In this document: one piece after another, positions 1 to 12,695 of the stretch
How the letters are laid out: every line of letters begins with the position of its first letter
Position numbering within the stretch: the first letter of the stretch is position 1
Source of the DNA: Sweltsa coloradensis
Taxonomy: Eukaryota > Arthropoda > Insecta > Plecoptera > Chloroperlidae
DNA: 64,000 nucleotides
Assembly (NCBI GenBank): GCA_024449915.1
Contig: JAMZAV010001299.1
Coordinates: forward strand, 114,305-178,304
Reading direction: 5' to 3'
Notes under the pieces: generated by a model
What the model was told of the DNA's origin: nothing
What the model saw: only the letters and a program-made list of their open reading frames with translations
The model's database searches: none
Program-made: the position numbers and the translations under genes

Positions 1-3000
1 CGGATGGTTTTGATACAAAAGTTTTTAAATTACGAACTTTGTGTTAAAAATTACGAAATAATTGAATTTTAAATCCATCAATCAAACAAGTACACTAGAA
101 AGTACACAGCACATTTAATTTATTTAAAAAACTATTCTAGAGAGAATTGCTTCAAACCAATGAAAGTCTAATGTGTTCTGAAAACAATTAGTACTGTACT
201 AAAGTAAAACATCAAGAATAGAACAAAGATTTTGCGGAGAAAATGCTGTAAATCTGTCTTCAGTTTTCCGTCTTTTATGCACCTGTCCCGCACCCTTACA
301 TTGCCGACCTTAATATCCACTATCTCACTGTCTCAGCACAATCGTTGTGCGCAGACTGTCCATAAAAAGAGGTTAATTAATTACGTTTTGTACAGTGGCA
401 AAGTCAAACTGAGCACCATAGCCAATGTATCTTCATTTCATTTCACTTAATTGCCGCTCGATTATAACGAAACATTTGTCAAATAAATGCCTCCCCCACT
501 TCAATCAATCTAAATTGAAAGTGCTGCAGTACACAGTGGTGATGGAGAAGAGTATTATCCGTTCACTTCTATCATTTCTAGGCTGTTTATTGACAAATAA
601 ACACAAGGACAATGACAAAACAAGAACAAAAGTACTACAAAAGGTGATGTGAGGCGTAAAGAGCGATAGACGTCAATGAAACACTGGATTCTGTGTGCTA
701 GAGCGAAGCGGGTAGGTTGAAGAGACTATCAAACGAGCCGTGTGGTGCTCATGAGAACGTTCAAGGTGACACGAAGAGTTCGAGTGCGCAAATAACGAGA
801 GTAGATCACTGGCTGCATGGTCACTTTTGTACCGAGCCCATCGCCTTCAATATTATGTTTAGCGTGACTTATATTAGTAGTTTTAGGGCGCTTTAACGGC
901 AAAGATTATTCGCGAGCGTTACTTATAACTAAGGGCTGCATTTATTTCCAACAAAAATAGCATTAATGATTTTAAAATAGCATAATATAATGTATCACCT
1001 ATTTTAGCATATAATAACTTTTATGTAATAAAAACTTAATATCTACAGAATGCATCATTAACATACTATCACAATACAATAGTGGGTAGCCTAAATAAAG
1101 TAAATTTTCTTTATACTACCCTGCAATCGAGGCCGTGACTTATTCCACATTATGGTCAAACAAGATTGCAAATACGATACATTCTCGGTCCCCGCTTGGA
1201 AATGCATATATTCTATAGTTTTGAAATTTCCTAAGAAACGTATAAAATTACGCTATGAATGTCAAAATTTACTAGTCTTGTTAAAAAAATGACAAGTTTT
1301 AAACTTTTAACTTAAAAAAATAGCACACATTTCGCTAAAAAAAGAAGGGTTTTACGGCATATACCGCTATTTATTGCATAAAATTGAAAATATTAATATC
1401 GTTTTAAATGCAGCCATGCCCATATTAAATGCAAACATTGACGAAAAAACATGTTTTCTTATTTTTAGGGGCAGTTAGTATTGCTACCAATCATTGCATC
1501 TATTATTAACCGATATAAGTTGCTACCACTACCAGCATACGTCTACTTATTAGCTTTTAGAATGGTGGATGCAACCTTTAAAACGAGATGCCCAAACATT
1601 TTTCTATCGAGTTTATTTTGGGATTAATAACAAAGACTAATCAACGAAATATTGACATTCAATAGGCTCCAGCTAAATGTGAATTTTGCATTTGTTATTT
1701 TAAAGTTTTGACCAAAAATAAAAATTGCCAGCACGGCACACATTTGTGTTTTTTATTGCGTATCTTTAAATTTTTCAACAGATTATGTTCTCACTCATAA
1801 ACCAGGCGTTATTTACTTATTTCAGTCACAGCGAGCAGGATAGTAGCACGTTGCCTGCTCCTTTTGGAAGTGGCTGGGTTATAAACAATTAATAGTTTAG
1901 CATTGTCCCCTAGCAACGTCGTGCTCTTTTGTTCGTTTCGCTAGCAGACCACACTGCGATATATTTCGACTGACTTGAAAGCTTCTTACCAAGTCCAACC
2001 ATCAATCTTCTTCTTACTACAGCGGTGCGAACAGAAGACATCAGTCAGTCGAACAGGTCATCAATTAACCTAAACGAGAATGCAATCGGGTGCTGTTCTT
2101 CGTCGAGCAATGATCAGGGTGACGAGGATAAAACTCGCTTTGCAAATATAAGCACTCACAACATTAATATGTTCATCGAGTTTGTGGTAGGTTGTTTGGA
2201 TAACGTGCGCTCGTCGAGCAGCGGTTTTCATCTCGAAGAGTTTGGAGTTTTTTCCTACTCGAAGCTTTTCCTCTTCCACTATTCAGTCCCGCCTCTTTCC
2301 GTTCGTTCATTTTGCACGATTCCATTTTATCTCTAGCTTTTCGTAAAAGCTAGAAATTCACTTTGCTTAGGCCTAATGCTATATTATTTATTATTACATA
2401 CTATGTAACTTATTATTTATTATTACATCCTACGTTCCATGTTAGTATACCTCACTCATGGGGCAATGTGCGGGCGCCTGCTGGCTACGTTTATAGGCGC
2501 ACTTTGATTTCTAGACGGTAAATTTGTAATTGTTATTCGTTAATGAAGAAGGTTTGTTTACTACTGCGCTATAATTGATTATATTGGATGTCGTCCAAGT
2601 GGCGGAACACATCGTAAATAATTGTACATTGTGTTTTGTTTCCTCTCTACAATGTATGAGCAAGCTGCAAGAGTTTAATTTAGATGAGGCCTACTCTGAA
2701 GCCTCAGTGGGGCTAAATGGATCATATTGATACAACTAGGATTATAAAGACGACTGCGTTGCTGACTTGTCGGATCAAGTTTATGGCATGTGTACGAAGC
2801 ACATTATACTATAAGATTCTAGTGTTGAGCTGTTGGTTACTCACTAATAGTGTATAAGAATGCTACAATTAATTGCCTTTTTTTTATTTTTTTATCTTTT
2901 TATCTTTTTATTTTTTATTTAACGTCTATCCTATTCAGTTAAAAAAATTACAAATGTCATCAACATTGTAGCATGCAGATTGCAGATTACAGTCCGTTTA

Positions 3001-3030
3001 TTTCACTGGCTATATCGTCGTTGTTATCGT
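1..3030. other. AT-rich sequence without recognisable gene
   Basis: Only short frames without family resemblance or splice context. The stretch 950-1480 is very AT-rich. Apart from the retroposon end at 2878-2942, I see nothing in it. Confidence 0.6.
2878..2942 (-). repeat. Short retroposon 3' end with T-rich tail
   Basis: Inverted counterpart of 35462-35503: a T/A-rich tract followed by AACGTCTATCCTATTCAGTT. Only the conserved 20-base block and the tail are shared. Confidence 0.4.
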
Positions 3031-3081
3031 GTCGTCGTCGTCGTCGTCGTCGTCGTCGTCCTCGTCGTCGTCGTCGTCGTG
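3031..3081 (+). repeat. (GTC)n microsatellite
   Basis: About 16 GTC units with one CTC and one GTG interruption. No surrounding coding signal. A second short (GTC)n tract is at 5317-5342. Confidence 0.9.
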
Positions 3082-3478
3082 GTCCTCTGTTGAACTTCTC
3101 CCATACTTCATAGTTTACATAATGGCAGAACAGGTCAATGCCAAATGATCTTTTTAATGAAAATCACAATTGTCGAGACACTGATGTTGACATATTATTA
3201 ATTATTCAATCATTTATTTTTTTAAAAGAAAGGTTTATTTTAAATTTTTAAACATTAACAAATCCCACTGTTTTCATTCATGCGATATACTTGTGAGATT
3301 CTTATAGTCGATTGTTATGAAATATATTAGTATTAGCTGTGCTTCAGTCTATCCACACTATATTAGATTCCTAGATTAGATCATGCACGTGGAAATTACC
3401 TACTGTAGGTTTTCCTATACTACGGACAGTACTTTGAAATACTGCAAAGTATAACTTATTGTGCTGCTATATAGTAGG

Positions 3479-3692
3479 TGTTGGCTCGGTCACTAATCGC
3501 TTGACTCTGATTCGAGAGGTCCCGGGTTCGAATCCCGTCGAGACCGGCATCCTGACTGAAGGTTTTTTCCTCAGTCTTTAATTCGAATGCAAGGGAAGAG
3601 ATTGATTGTCCTATCAGCAACATACCTAGTTCACCTGAAGAGGGGCATAATTGCACCCTATAACTTAATTCCCACTATAAAAATTTAAATTA
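3479..3692 (+). repeat. tRNA-like SINE copy
   Basis: It starts TGTTGGCTCGGTCACTAATC, has an RNA polymerase III B-box GGTTCGAATCC at 3525-3535, then CGTCGAGACCGGCATCCTGA, a CAGTC-containing middle and the end CTGAAGAGGGGCATAATTGC. It shares all parts with 36905-37756 and serves as the empty-site reference for the hAT insertion there. Confidence 0.8.
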
Positions 3693-5629
3693 CTTAGTTC
3701 TACAGTGAAACTCAAATCTTAATCACATTTTAACCTACAGATTTTTTTAAACGTTTCATTTGGTTAATTCACAATTACTCTGGCGTGAAAAGTCGGGAAG
3801 GTAATCAGTGCTAATACAGAGGAACAATGCGGCGTTGTGGTTGAATGGGGGTGATGGAGAGGGTGGGGGCTAGAAACACACAGATGGAACAATGCTCACA
3901 GCTCTCAGGGGTTTGATTGTCTCTCTGAACAAAACAGAAATGAGTTCGGGGGGTTTGCTCCGTAAACGTACCTATATGAAATGAAGCTAGGGTCATTGTT
4001 AGCAAGAAATTATACCGGTGTGCTCGAAACAGTTTTTTTTTTTTACCACATCATGTTGTAATCTTTGGCGCAAATCTACGCTTTTAGAGCAAAATTGATA
4101 GTCTTTCCTAAATCCTTTCTATGCTTGTTTTTCACCAAAGATGAGTTGTTATTATTATAGCGTGTCTTGTATTCTACGACAGGGTTCAACGCCCCTTTGA
4201 ATTTGATAGAAAAAAAGTTTGTTTTCTCAATTTCCTTTAATCGGGAAAAACTCCAGTAGGTATAATTGAAATGTGGAAATAAATTCAGAAATTAAATTAT
4301 ATCCAAAAAAGTCCGTCTCGGTACGGTAGCTGACCGCCAACATGGGAGCCCCGGGTCAATAACAGGTTGAGATTATTTTTGTTTTAATTTGTTGATTGAT
4401 TTCCATAAAATAATATTAGTTATAATATGGCATACATACAGTTACATTGTATTTTGCCTTCACTCTTGTTTGAACCTGCTCACGAAGGGCAGTGAGATGG
4501 TACCTTTGTCGTTACTGTTGGCCCATCATATATTTTGTTAATAGCCTATTATATCCAGAACATAATAAATCAATTTATCAGTCAATCATTTCACGATTCT
4601 GAACTCACAAATTTGTATTTAAAATATTCAGGATGGGTAATATTAAATTTGATCTAAGGAATAAAATTTGGCCACCCTCTTTATTGCCGTTTCTGTAGAC
4701 TACACTTAGGCGATGGCAAATAAATAAACAGAATAGACAAAAATAAGTAAACATAGAAAATAATAATAAAATAAAGTAAGAACATATAACGTAGAAATAT
4801 TTGTCGTTGAATACCATTGATCGTTGATAAACCAGTATGGCCAGAGTCCACCTTTCAGTCCACCTCAACGCCGTCGTTCACATAGAATCTTGTTAAAGTT
4901 ATCAGCAAAATGATGAAACCATTTTGAGTCCAGCTGCCAAGAAATGAATGGGAGCATGGCAATCTATATGCGACATTTTATGGGATAAAAAGCACCTCCT
5001 TTCCCAACCGCGAGACGTTTACAATTTGTGTTCTTCACCTGCGATTATGACAAATTAAGTTGACATTTTATTTTATTCATTTAAGAAGGTGACAGATATA
5101 AGGAGTATATCATACGATGTATGCACTGCACTATATAGTATCTAGTCTCATAATTGCAAGTTGGGTCCCCTCTTGCGTAAAGACATAAAGTAAACTGAAT
5201 GCTCGGTCGTCGTCATCAAACAACAGACGGTGCCAAGTGTGCCAACTGTCTGATGTCCCACTGGAATCAGACAGACGAGAACACATTGACACACCTGTCT
5301 CGTCTTTGCTCAACCCGTCGTCATCGTCGTCGTCGTCGTCGACTCATCTGATTTCTATACTTATCTGTTGAGACTCGGACGCTCCTGTTTCGTGTGTGAA
5401 AACCAGAAAAAAATTTGTAAAGAAACTGGTATATTGGTAGAAGAGATAAATTGGAAATCCTGAATTTTTTCTTGAAGGCAGCCAATCAAGATGAAACCGG
5501 AGAACTTGCAACAGACTTTAGATTCGATGTGTTGTCGTTGTTGTAGTTTTCAATCTCCGTGAGGTAGAGTAGGTGTCTTTCTATATTTTTTGAGTAAAGT
5601 TTCAATTGTGTGCAAATCTCGTAAGAAAT
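3693..5629. other. No recognisable gene
   Basis: Short frames only. One (GTC)n tract at 5317-5342. Nothing else supportable. Confidence 0.55.
5317..5342 (+). repeat. (GTC)n microsatellite
   Basis: CGTCGTCATCGTCGTCGTCG and following units; one CAT interruption. Confidence 0.8.
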
Positions 5630-6060
5630 TGAATTATGTGATATTGCGACAAGCGGGCGAGCCAATCAGAAGCGTCGCTCGCGGCTCGATCGCCTTGCTG
5701 GCTATTAGGTTCCTCATTGGTTGGTTCATCTGATCGCTCGTGACATCCGATTGTTGTGTAGAGGATAGAAATGACAGGCTGACAGCAGACGTTTCGTATT
5801 ACAGAGATGTTTTTTCTTTGCCCTGTACTCCACTGTAGTAAATAGTTTATTTATTTTATAGACCATCAGGGGTTGTGGTAGAAAACCCCCGGGGTATAAC
5901 ACTAAAGCAAGTAAGCAGATGCGCGCCGTTTCGGCGGGCCAATGAGCGATCAGTATTTTAAATTGGGGACCGCTGATTGGCTGTAATCCACCCGCCGGTG
6001 ACGTCAGCATCTGCTTACTTGCTTTGGAGCAACTATAAAAGAGTGGCCGCCATATTATCT
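5630..6060 (+). promoter_or_regulatory. Candidate promoter: CCAAT boxes, CRE, TATA
   Basis: CCAAT or its inverse at 5662-5666, 5716-5720, 5939-5943 and 5976-5980; a full CRE TGACGTCA at 5999-6006; TATAAAAG at 6034-6041, with a possible start near 6065. The block is CpG-richer than its surroundings. CREB/ATF and NF-Y binding is inferred from motif only. It could be the promoter of the kinase gene, whose first exon is missing, or of an unseen gene. No transcript evidence. Confidence 0.35.
5904..6025. repeat. Inverted repeat flanking the CRE block
   Basis: AAAGCAAGTAAGCAGATG at 5904-5921 is the exact inverse of 6008-6025. Between them CCAATGAGCGATCAG and CTGATTGGCTG are also near-inverse, so the whole 122 bases are roughly palindromic. 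The CRE lies directly inside the right arm. Confidence 0.85.
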
Positions 6061-6414
6061 AGTTGTTCAGAAACAAATAATCGATTATCAACATTTTAAA
6101 GTTTTAAACCATATGATTTACCAGTTACTCATATGTTGTTTTTGTTTGTTTGTGTGTGGGTCTGGGTGACCCATCCTTCATGCATCATTGTTCGCCCTTC
6201 ATCCAGCGATAACTGAGCTGCCGACGAGATAATCCCTTTCCTTTGTGTACATTTCCATTTATATCCTTGTTCCACCATCCCGATCTTCTTTTTTAAGCTC
6301 TCTTCCACTTTAGCTCCAATTCTTATATGGCGTATAAACAACGAGATATTCTTTCCAGCGCAGCGCATCATTCACGTGAAATTTCCTCGAAATAAAATAG
6401 GTTGATCGCGCTGA

Positions 6415-6665
6415 TATACGACGACGTCGTTTTCGTTGAAAAGACGCAAGAAAACAAGTGACGATCTATTCTTAGCTCAACTCATCCAAGCGTCCGAGGG
6501 TCGAGGTTCTCCATCCATCAACGTCGTGTATGGTGAGTCCGACTACCTCTTCGCTGTCAGAAAGAGTTGTCGACGGCAATGAAACGAGATATTCTCGAGG
6601 AGTTACAGACGACTGACAAAAACCACTACGATTTTGAGCTTATGACGTCAAAACTAAACAAATGA
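6415..6665 (+). other. Short open frames after the promoter-like block; possible 5' exon
   Basis: Frame 6415-6579 is open for 55 codons and contains a good donor (TATG/GTGAGT, GT at 6533). The donor leaves phase 1 with a G, which is what the first visible kinase exon needs. But the peptide before it (SPSINVVY) lacks the expected DFxxL motif and there is no upstream in-frame ATG. A second frame starts ATG at 6579 (MKRDILEELQTTDKNHYDFE) and contains DFEL but has no donor. Neither is convincing. Confidence 0.15.
6643..6650. promoter_or_regulatory. Full cAMP response element motif
   Basis: Perfect TGACGTCA, 637 bases after the first one. Function is not shown. Confidence 0.3.
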
Positions 6666-9600
6666 TTTATATTCATCATTAAGATTTACCCAATTTGTGG
6701 TGTTGTTTGACTCAAATCTGTGCGTAGCTTCCTCCAATTGCCAACTGCTAATTCTTGGCTGAAGAAAACTTGCAGCAGCTGTTAAATGTCTGTTACAATA
6801 AATTATTATGATCCACGTTTCCAGCCTCGCTCCATCTTCTCCCACCGTGCCCCAATTATTGCGCTGTAGTCTGTCTGACGTCTCTCCAGTAAGTGCTCTT
6901 TTTTACAAACTTGTTGAAATATTGCTTACACTTTCGCGGATTGATTCTGAATTAAAGCTATACACTTACACAGAACCACTTTACATGTATTGTAATTGCG
7001 ATATTCTTGTTGGAAACGCCTATAGCTTTTAGGTTTCGCAATTAATGACTTATCACAAGGCATGCAAAGGGCGCCCCGCGAAAGTCTTCATATCTTTTGG
7101 ATTGTTAGAGTTGATGAAACTGGCCAAAGTCCCGAAAACTACAGTCGATAAAAAAAAAGTAATTGCGTGCGTACATTAAAAAATAAGGTACCGGTATTTC
7201 AATAATTAACATCATCTTCACTTTCCAACTGAACTTGATTTTATTTTTTATTATATCGGGTTATGGTTTCAACTTCAAGTTAAATAATATACATAATAAT
7301 TGTGTTGATAAAATCAGAGACCCCAATCCCTACTGATACTTTTATCAAAGGGTTGATCACCGATTGTACGCAGCAAGTAAATGAATTATTATAAAACATG
7401 ATTGTCCCTCGCTCCTGGATTTATTTTCTCGTTGCCTAGCGACGTATCAGCTCACCAGTGGGTGTTCTTTGTTGTCGGATGATCAAAGGTATTCTACCAC
7501 CCCTGTCGTTCATAGCATTCGAGCAGGGCCTGTGCTGTGATCGCCCTCTTTGCTACGCTATGTATAGAACTACACGCCAGCTTTAGGACTATATATAATT
7601 TGAGAAAAGTTTAAATTTAGTCTTTTCAGGAAACTTACATGAAACCTTTCTCCTCGACACAAACATTCACTCTATTTAGGTCTAGTCTGGTATACACATA
7701 AATCCCAAACACGACTGTGAAATATATAAGCACCTTTTCCACTGATTAAATATACACTTATCATCTGAATAAACAATCTGTATATTTATCACTTTCTTGT
7801 TTGTTGAGTATTTCTGTTATGAGCTTGCATATACTGGGATGATATTTGCATAAGTGCGGATCGGTGCTTGGCAATGATTCGGGAATTAGCGGTTTCGATT
7901 TTCGCACCCGGAAATCCTGATAATTTTCTTTTCAGTCGTCAGATACTTGCTTGTTGGGATTAGGATTAGCATATAAACGCGTGTATCGACCGACAACATT
8001 TAAATAAGTTAAGAAAGAGAATTTAGGTCATAGACATTAATTTTGGCTTTGTATTTAGTTAGTTCGTTAGTATGTTGTTTTAGGGCACTCAACAGTAAAA
8101 GTTATCAGTGCCCATGTCAAGTGTATAGGAATCTTCCAAAAAAATTCTGTAAGTGTGGATTACCCCCATGTATACTTCTTTCCAAGGGGAGGAACGTAAG
8201 GGGAGACGCGGGGTAGACATGCCTGTGCTGGTCAGAACCAGCTACAAGCATATGAAAAGTATATATCTGTTGTTGAATAAATAAAAGTAATAATATGTGG
8301 AGGGCAGGGGTTCCCCCACGTCGTGGTCGTCTTCGTCTGTGTCATCATCTGTCCATGTTGTCATTGTCGTCGCCGTCGGGGAGGTAGTCAAAGGGAAGGG
8401 AAAAGTTCCCCAACAACGACCCAGAGCTCACCATTAGTTTCAGGGAGTGAAACTCCCCTACTCACGGGCCAAACCACGAGAAGGTTGCGAGTGAACTTTG
8501 ATGGCCCTTTTGTATTTAAAAACATATCTAGTTAGTACATTGCCTTCTCCTACCACTTTTAGAAAGCAAGCATCTGGTTTATGGAAAGCTTTTAAAAAAA
8601 GGCGTTTTTGTTTTTATATCCAAATTCCAGATCGTCAAAATCAATTTTAATTAGGGGTGACATCGGTCAGTAAAATATGGATTCGAATTATGGATATTGG
8701 CTGCTACCAACACGCGACTACATCAATGAAACAAATTAAATTGAACTGAAGGAAAAAAAAAAGGACAAATAAACGATGTAATTTTGAAGTTGTCTTTAGA
8801 AATTCTTTAAAAGATTGCATGTTTTATATGAATGCTGCTGTGTACTTTTCATGTCCACGCCATTTTCATTCATATACATTTGCAATGTTTTTGTTTCCTC
8901 CGAAGAACGTTTTCGTAACGTTTAGATTCGACCTCGGGTAACCCGGGTACCCAATGCCATTACTAATTAAAATCACTGTTGAATAGGAAATAATTTTAAA
9001 TCTTATTAAATCGCCTTCATCAATATTTCCATGTAATCTGAACTGATATTGTGACGTCAGTCAGCCGAACAAACAAAGGAAGCTGTACTCGTAAGTGTCG
9101 GTATACCACCATACTTTGGATTCTTGGCAATAACCTTGTTACATCTGCCGTCCTCCCTCTAGACTGAAATAACACGAGACGTGACGGTAAGCCCCACGTC
9201 TCATCGTTCATCAACGTGTGTGCGCGTGTCTTGTCTTGTTGTGCATGCTAATCGGATATAGGTAAATTATATAAGGCGGTGGTGATGCCGGGACGTCCAG
9301 AACACCGACCCGGCAATGTTTGGCGAACCGGAACGCCGTTCCAGTGGCGTAGAGCGACTAAAGAGTCTTCGAACACAGTTTAGATACTATACTTTCTAAA
9401 AATTCTAAATCCGCATAATAATATACAATATCTTTTGAAATGAACACGTTTTTAAACTATGGGATATGCACATAAGAATCTTTGTGACAAGTCTCGGGCC
9501 CTTTTCGTTTCAGATCGCTCTTCACATTGAAGAGATCACTCTCCACCTAGCAGTGGCTACGCCGCTATTCCGTGTTATTTTAATTTACCATACATTATTT

Positions 9601-12600
9601 TACTTACCCTCTAAATGTCAGTTTGATTGAATCAAAATATTACGTTTTGGCTTCTTTCTTTCCTATACTAGTTTGTATAGTTCAGGAATTTGTTTATTCA
9701 TGATTAATTTTTAACACTCATCAATATTTTACTTACAATTTGTATATCTACACATAAATTGTGTGTACATAATATGCAAGAACATCTGAGCTACATCATA
9801 CGCCCGTAATTATTGTCTATTTGCTTAATTAGAACCGTTAAATTAAATTGACGATGCCTGCCGGCTCGCTCGCGCGTGTGGATGTGCGGTGTACACATGG
9901 CAGACCGCAGACGAGGTGTCTTGTTAGGGTGTGAGGAAGTATCAGCTAGAGCTACGCACAACAAGGAAGAAGTTTCTCACGACAACGCCGAAATGTCGTG
10001 CGGTGCGATTCTCTCGTGCAATCGCTTGCTCGCGTGTTTGTTCCAGATTAGTCCGTTCTAGCTGTCACATCGTGTGCACGAGTGTGATATAAACTAGACT
10101 ATGTGTGTTAATAAGTCTATAAGGTTTACACATAAAACAATAATATCCTCTACACGTTCTTGAAAACTTGTATATTCATGGTAGGCCTACTACTACTTTT
10201 GCGTTTTAATCCCAGAGCCTTTACGAAAACTTGAAAGTCAGTCAAAATTTCCTCGGGCTCGCACTTAGCAACATCATTATTTCACTTTAGCCCCCTTTTG
10301 AAATGCATTTGAAAATATATCAAAGTAGTCGCAACGCACTGTTAATGACTTGATAGTTAATAAATATATTTAATTCATTACACATCATAATTGTTTAAAA
10401 CGGAATAGAACTAATAAATAGTCACTATGTGAATTATAATTTCAAACCGTGAAAACTCACAAAAAATCTTGCCGTTCTTTATTGTCAGAACAATCATGTC
10501 ACATGACTGTGATGGTTTTTAGGGCGCGACTAGCGGCCTTATAGGTTTTTTATTAGTAAATAGCAAAATTATTTATTTTTACCTTTTGCATCTAATACAA
10601 TACGTGTAGTTGTTCTTCAACAATGGATTATAGATAATGTTGTATACTAAGCTAGACGATGATAGTTTTAATATTGTTGCAGGGTCATCCGGCGTTTACA
10701 AGGAAACGATCGATTTTGTCTTCGACTGTATCAAACCCCGATACAGGAAACTTCTCGTGTTTCATCCTGTTATGTTGCGGAACACGCCCCAGCGAACTAA
10801 CAGAGATTCATGCTTTAGTTTTAGAAATTACGTCCAAGGAAATCCCGCGGCCTTATTACTCAACTCTCGGTGTTATTCAAACTTAGACGTACGTTTATAC
10901 CGCGAGGGTAATTACTAGACCTTAAAAGTTTCTGCAACATATTAGCTCAGAATTGTCTTCGTTTACAGTGACAGGTTTCTATTGAATATTACATTTTCGG
11001 CAATTATTGTATATTTCGTTACACCATTTTGGTTCGGTGTATATGGCGAACTATGAAAAGAATAGGATAACATGCCAGTAATAACTAGTAACTATACATA
11101 ACAAGTTTGTATATTCTAATGCAAATTGTGAATTGCACATTATAAATAACTCAGGTCAGGTTGTGGAGTGTCTAAAGTTGTCAAATTGAGGGAGATGATA
11201 CCATCAGAAGAATATAATGTGCCCAATTGGAAATTACCATCTATAAAGATGTCGGTCAAAATATGTAAACGTGTATATCTGATAATTTTAGCATATCCAT
11301 AATTCAAGCTTCAGACGTCATGTCACTTCGTCGGTTGTTAGCGAATTTAATTGTTTGGGTCCAAATTAGAAAACATACTTGAGAGTGCATGAAATAATGT
11401 GTCGTATTCGATTTGCTTTCAAATTATGCAAGGTGAGGAACCCAAGCATACAAATGAGCGGAATGTCCCAAGCCCGATTAGATGCCGTGAGGAGTTACAC
11501 GCTCTCCCTCTCATGTATAGACTGTTTGGCTTTTAACAACGAGGATACACTTTTAGAACTTACGACGGGCCGGCCAATGATCTGGCTTCATCTGTGTATA
11601 TACACACCCGAAATTCAACAAGGCTGCCAAGACAATGGGCTGACTGCCTTGGTTATATTTTGCTTAGGAGAGGAGGCTTTAAAAGATCAATCACTATAAA
11701 AGTGTGTCTAGCAATTTAACGCATGCTTTCGAAAGCTCTGTCTTCTCTTTGGTATTTTTAAAATAATATTTCCGAAAAACCCAAGCGAAAAGACGACTTT
11801 ATGAGCTCTTCAGGAATATGAGACCGATTGATTCGATGATTACTGTACCCACACTTCCTGCTCGACGATAATTGCCATACCACTCGTCGAGTATTCGAAT
11901 CTCGCAATGTTTCATGGCTGCATGAATCTTGCAATTATTTCCATTATACTTTCGATGTGCTTCAATAGTCACGTTTATTTGGCTCGGCCATCGTCAAAAG
12001 TCGCAATAATTACGACAAATCAGGTAATAGCCTAAGTGAAGCGTGGGCTACAATGCACGTTTTGGTATGGAATGCTAATAGCTCGACCATGCATATACAA
12101 TTATTAGAACTGAAAAAGGTATGAGTAATTTCCTCTATAGTTTTGTTAATCTTGACCAATAATATTTAATTTTAAGCTGGGTTTAGTTTGTGCTTTATTC
12201 ATATTCGTTTTTTGACTATATACCTCTTGCCTTTCAACCCTTCATTGTGTGTAATGGTGAACTTCCATGAGCCTTCGGTTCAGTGATTACTGAGTAAATA
12301 TTATAATTAACGATTCATTTACAAACCCTGTTTTTCCTTTAAAATACAACGGTATTAAATTATATCCTTGACGCTTATTAGGGAATACCAGAACTTCCGG
12401 CAGTTTACTTTGTTCTCATCAATTGCTTATACCATCAAGTCCAAGAGGAACCATCGGGGTCTAATTAAACGCTATTATAAGTTGTATATCATTTAGGGAT
12501 CAATACTATGTATTATTTATAGCAATGACGAGATACGTGAAAATATTGCAAGGTATTGTCCTATTTTTCCTGGCTAAGTGTGGTCCTGATTCACGTTCGG

Positions 12601-12695
12601 CATATTCTGCCGGCATTCACCGGCCAATGAAGCGAAAAACAAGTCTAAAAATTTTGTGAAAATGCTAAAACATTTCGATTAAAATAAAAAATTGG
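6666..12695. other. No confident gene; mixed AT-rich and moderately GC-rich DNA
   Basis: Frames of 60-106 codons occur (10637-10918, 11379-11699) but in mutually overlapping frames, without matches I recognise. Splice donors of good quality (for example GTAAGC at 9186) lack a coding frame before them. If the kinase promoter is at 6 kb, this is intron 1. Confidence 0.5.
9052..9059. promoter_or_regulatory. Full cAMP response element motif
   Basis: Perfect TGACGTCA. About 210 bases downstream is TATATAAGG (9268-9276), a second possible promoter without any recognisable coding exon after it. Confidence 0.25.

Noticed and set aside
2025..2336. 103-codon open frame rich in Ser
   Set aside because: No recognisable domain, low-complexity start, no Kozak or splice support.
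3031..3081. Possible poly-acidic or poly-Ser coding repeat
   Set aside because: The (GTC)n tract lies in sequence with stops in all frames nearby; plain microsatellite.
9342..9351. CAGTGGCGTA, a typical hAT end
   Set aside because: No matching inverse end with an 8-bp duplication was found within 1 kb. The same holds for 14823-14832.
11379..11699. 106-codon open frame
   Set aside because: No family resemblance, no promoter or splice support, and typical chance length for this composition.
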